DNA of 64,000 bases from positions 1,426,001 through 1,490,000 of the forward strand of contig NZ_CP132343.1 in the NCBI RefSeq assembly GCF_040529065.1, given 5' to 3'. A program made the translations under genes and the position numbers. The first letter of the stretch is position 1, and each line of letters begins with the position of its first letter. Source of the stretch: Xanthomonas sacchari (GTDB lineage: Bacteria > Pseudomonadota > Gammaproteobacteria > Xanthomonadales > Xanthomonadaceae). The notes beneath the pieces were generated by a model. That model saw nothing but the letters and a program-made list of their open reading frames with translations. It did no database searches and was not told the DNA's origin. Below, in pieces: positions 63,476-64,000 of the stretch.

Positions 63476-63594
63476 TCGCAGTTGCCAGGCCCCTGCGCCG
63501 CCCGCATGCTACGCGGCACGCACTCGCGCGCCTGGCGCAGGGATGGCGGATCCGGTGGCGGACGACGCTGCCGGGCAACGTTCAGGGGGAACGC

Positions 63595-64000
63595 ATTGAT
63601 CCGAAGCTGCATGACGTGCTGGCCAGAACCAATGTGGCCGAACTGGTCCAACCGGCGTGCGCCGAACAGGTGACGCATCAGCCGGTGCAGCCGGAGCCAG
63701 CGCCGCCACCGCCGCCCAGGTACGCCACCTCCGATCCGTTTCAGTACCACCTGGCCAGCACCGAGATCGTCGGCAAGTTGGCCGAGGGGCGTACGTCGCC
63801 GGCGTTGCGCTTTTTCGGCTGGCTGGTGTTCGGACTGCCGATGGCCTCGTTCGGATTGATGATGCTGCACGCGATCTGGTATGACGCCTCGGCGCATGCC
63901 CTGTATGTGCCGCACACCCTGGGGCAAGCGGTGCGCATGCTGCTGGGGACCGCATCGGCGCTCGCCTTCGTGGTGGCCTATCCGTACTTCACCCGGCGTC
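63595..64000 (+). CDS. predicted membrane protein, cut by window end; possible ATT start
   Basis: At least 135 residues, open to the end of the window. The frame reads IDPKLHDVLARTNVAELVQPACAEQ, then a Pro-rich stretch, SDPFQYHLASTEIVGKLAEG, and two helices: FFGWLVFGLPMASFGLMMLHAIW and AVRMLLGTASALAFVVAYPYF. AGGGGGA (63584-63590) stands 4 bp before ATT 63595, whereas the first ordinary start in this frame, GTG 63616, is 25 bp away. A TTG one base later (63596) has the same ribosome site but leads to a stop after 25 codons. I do not recognise the family; the function is unknown. Confidence 0.5.
   Translation, partial: MDPKLHDVLARTNVAELVQPACAEQVTHQPVQPEPAPPPPPRYATSDPFQYHLASTEIVGKLAEGRTSPALRFFGWLVFGLPMASFGLMMLHAIWYDASAHALYVPHTLGQAVRMLLGTASALAFVVAYPYFTRR

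Overview
This is a GC-rich chromosomal window with densely packed genes, many overlapping by 4 bp (ATGA or GTGA). It looks like a member of the Xanthomonadaceae, most likely Xanthomonas. The support is the pgk/pyk/fba glycolytic block, the cys regulon arrangement (cysG-cysK, cysB, cysJIH, cysDNC), the ESPR-type two-partner adhesin, and several short repeat families I associate with that genus: GTAGGAGCGGCTTCAGCC-like, TGTGGGAGGGACTTCAG-like and GGGAATCGGGAATG-like. The species cannot be fixed from the sequence alone. I found no rRNA, tRNA or CRISPR array.

Layout. (1) 1-9.6 kb: a DUF2339/DUF3999 membrane pair, cut at the left edge, then lower glycolysis: pgk, a HAD phosphatase, pyk, an HD-GYP-type protein and class I aldolase. 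(2) 9.7-12.5 kb: a divergent OmpR-type response regulator and 7TM sensor kinase. (3) 12.7-20.4 kb: a two-partner secretion system. The ~2000-residue TpsA adhesin carries GLUG and MBG repeats, and its TpsB transporter lies upstream in the same operon. (4) 20.7-22.4 kb: a macrodomain protein, an L7/L12-like membrane protein and an ICMT-like methyltransferase. (5) 22.6-39.9 kb: a long purine-catabolic cluster, all on the + strand. It runs from nucleoside hydrolase through AtzE-like amidase, HpxW-like oxamate hydrolase, a LysR regulator, allantoate amidohydrolase, ureidoglycine transaminase, PuuE allantoinase, HpxZ, OHCU decarboxylase, an FMO-like flavoprotein, HIU hydrolase and xanthine dehydrogenase (xdhABC). 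No classical uricase is present, so the flavoprotein is the obvious candidate for the urate-oxidising step. (6) 40.3-43.6 kb and 52.5-60.0 kb: assimilatory sulfate reduction, i.e. cysG-cysK with divergent cysB, then cysJIH divergent from cysD-cysNC. (7) 43.9-52.3 kb, between the two cys blocks: a scramblase-like protein, a GAF sensor kinase, arsC, a DUF2946/TonB receptor/PepSY group that looks like metal (copper?) handling, and an IS110-family insertion sequence. (8) 60.0-64.0 kb: a hairpin-rich repeated element, an exported M1 aminopeptidase and a membrane protein cut at the right edge.

How the parts work together. The cys genes give a complete PAPS route: CysD/CysN sulfurylase with fused CysC kinase, then CysH, then CysJI with siroheme from CysG, then CysK. 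CysB is the expected activator. The purine cluster would take nucleosides or xanthine through urate, HIU, OHCU, allantoin, allantoate and ureidoglycine to oxalurate/oxamate and oxalate. The most notable oddities are a CysG with its middle (chelatase/dimerisation) domain deleted, a CysN whose N-terminus is encoded by an inserted repeat, related repeat pairs at both internal cys operon junctions, and a structured multi-hairpin repeat at 60.4-60.65 kb. Family names rest on my reading of motifs; no database search was possible.
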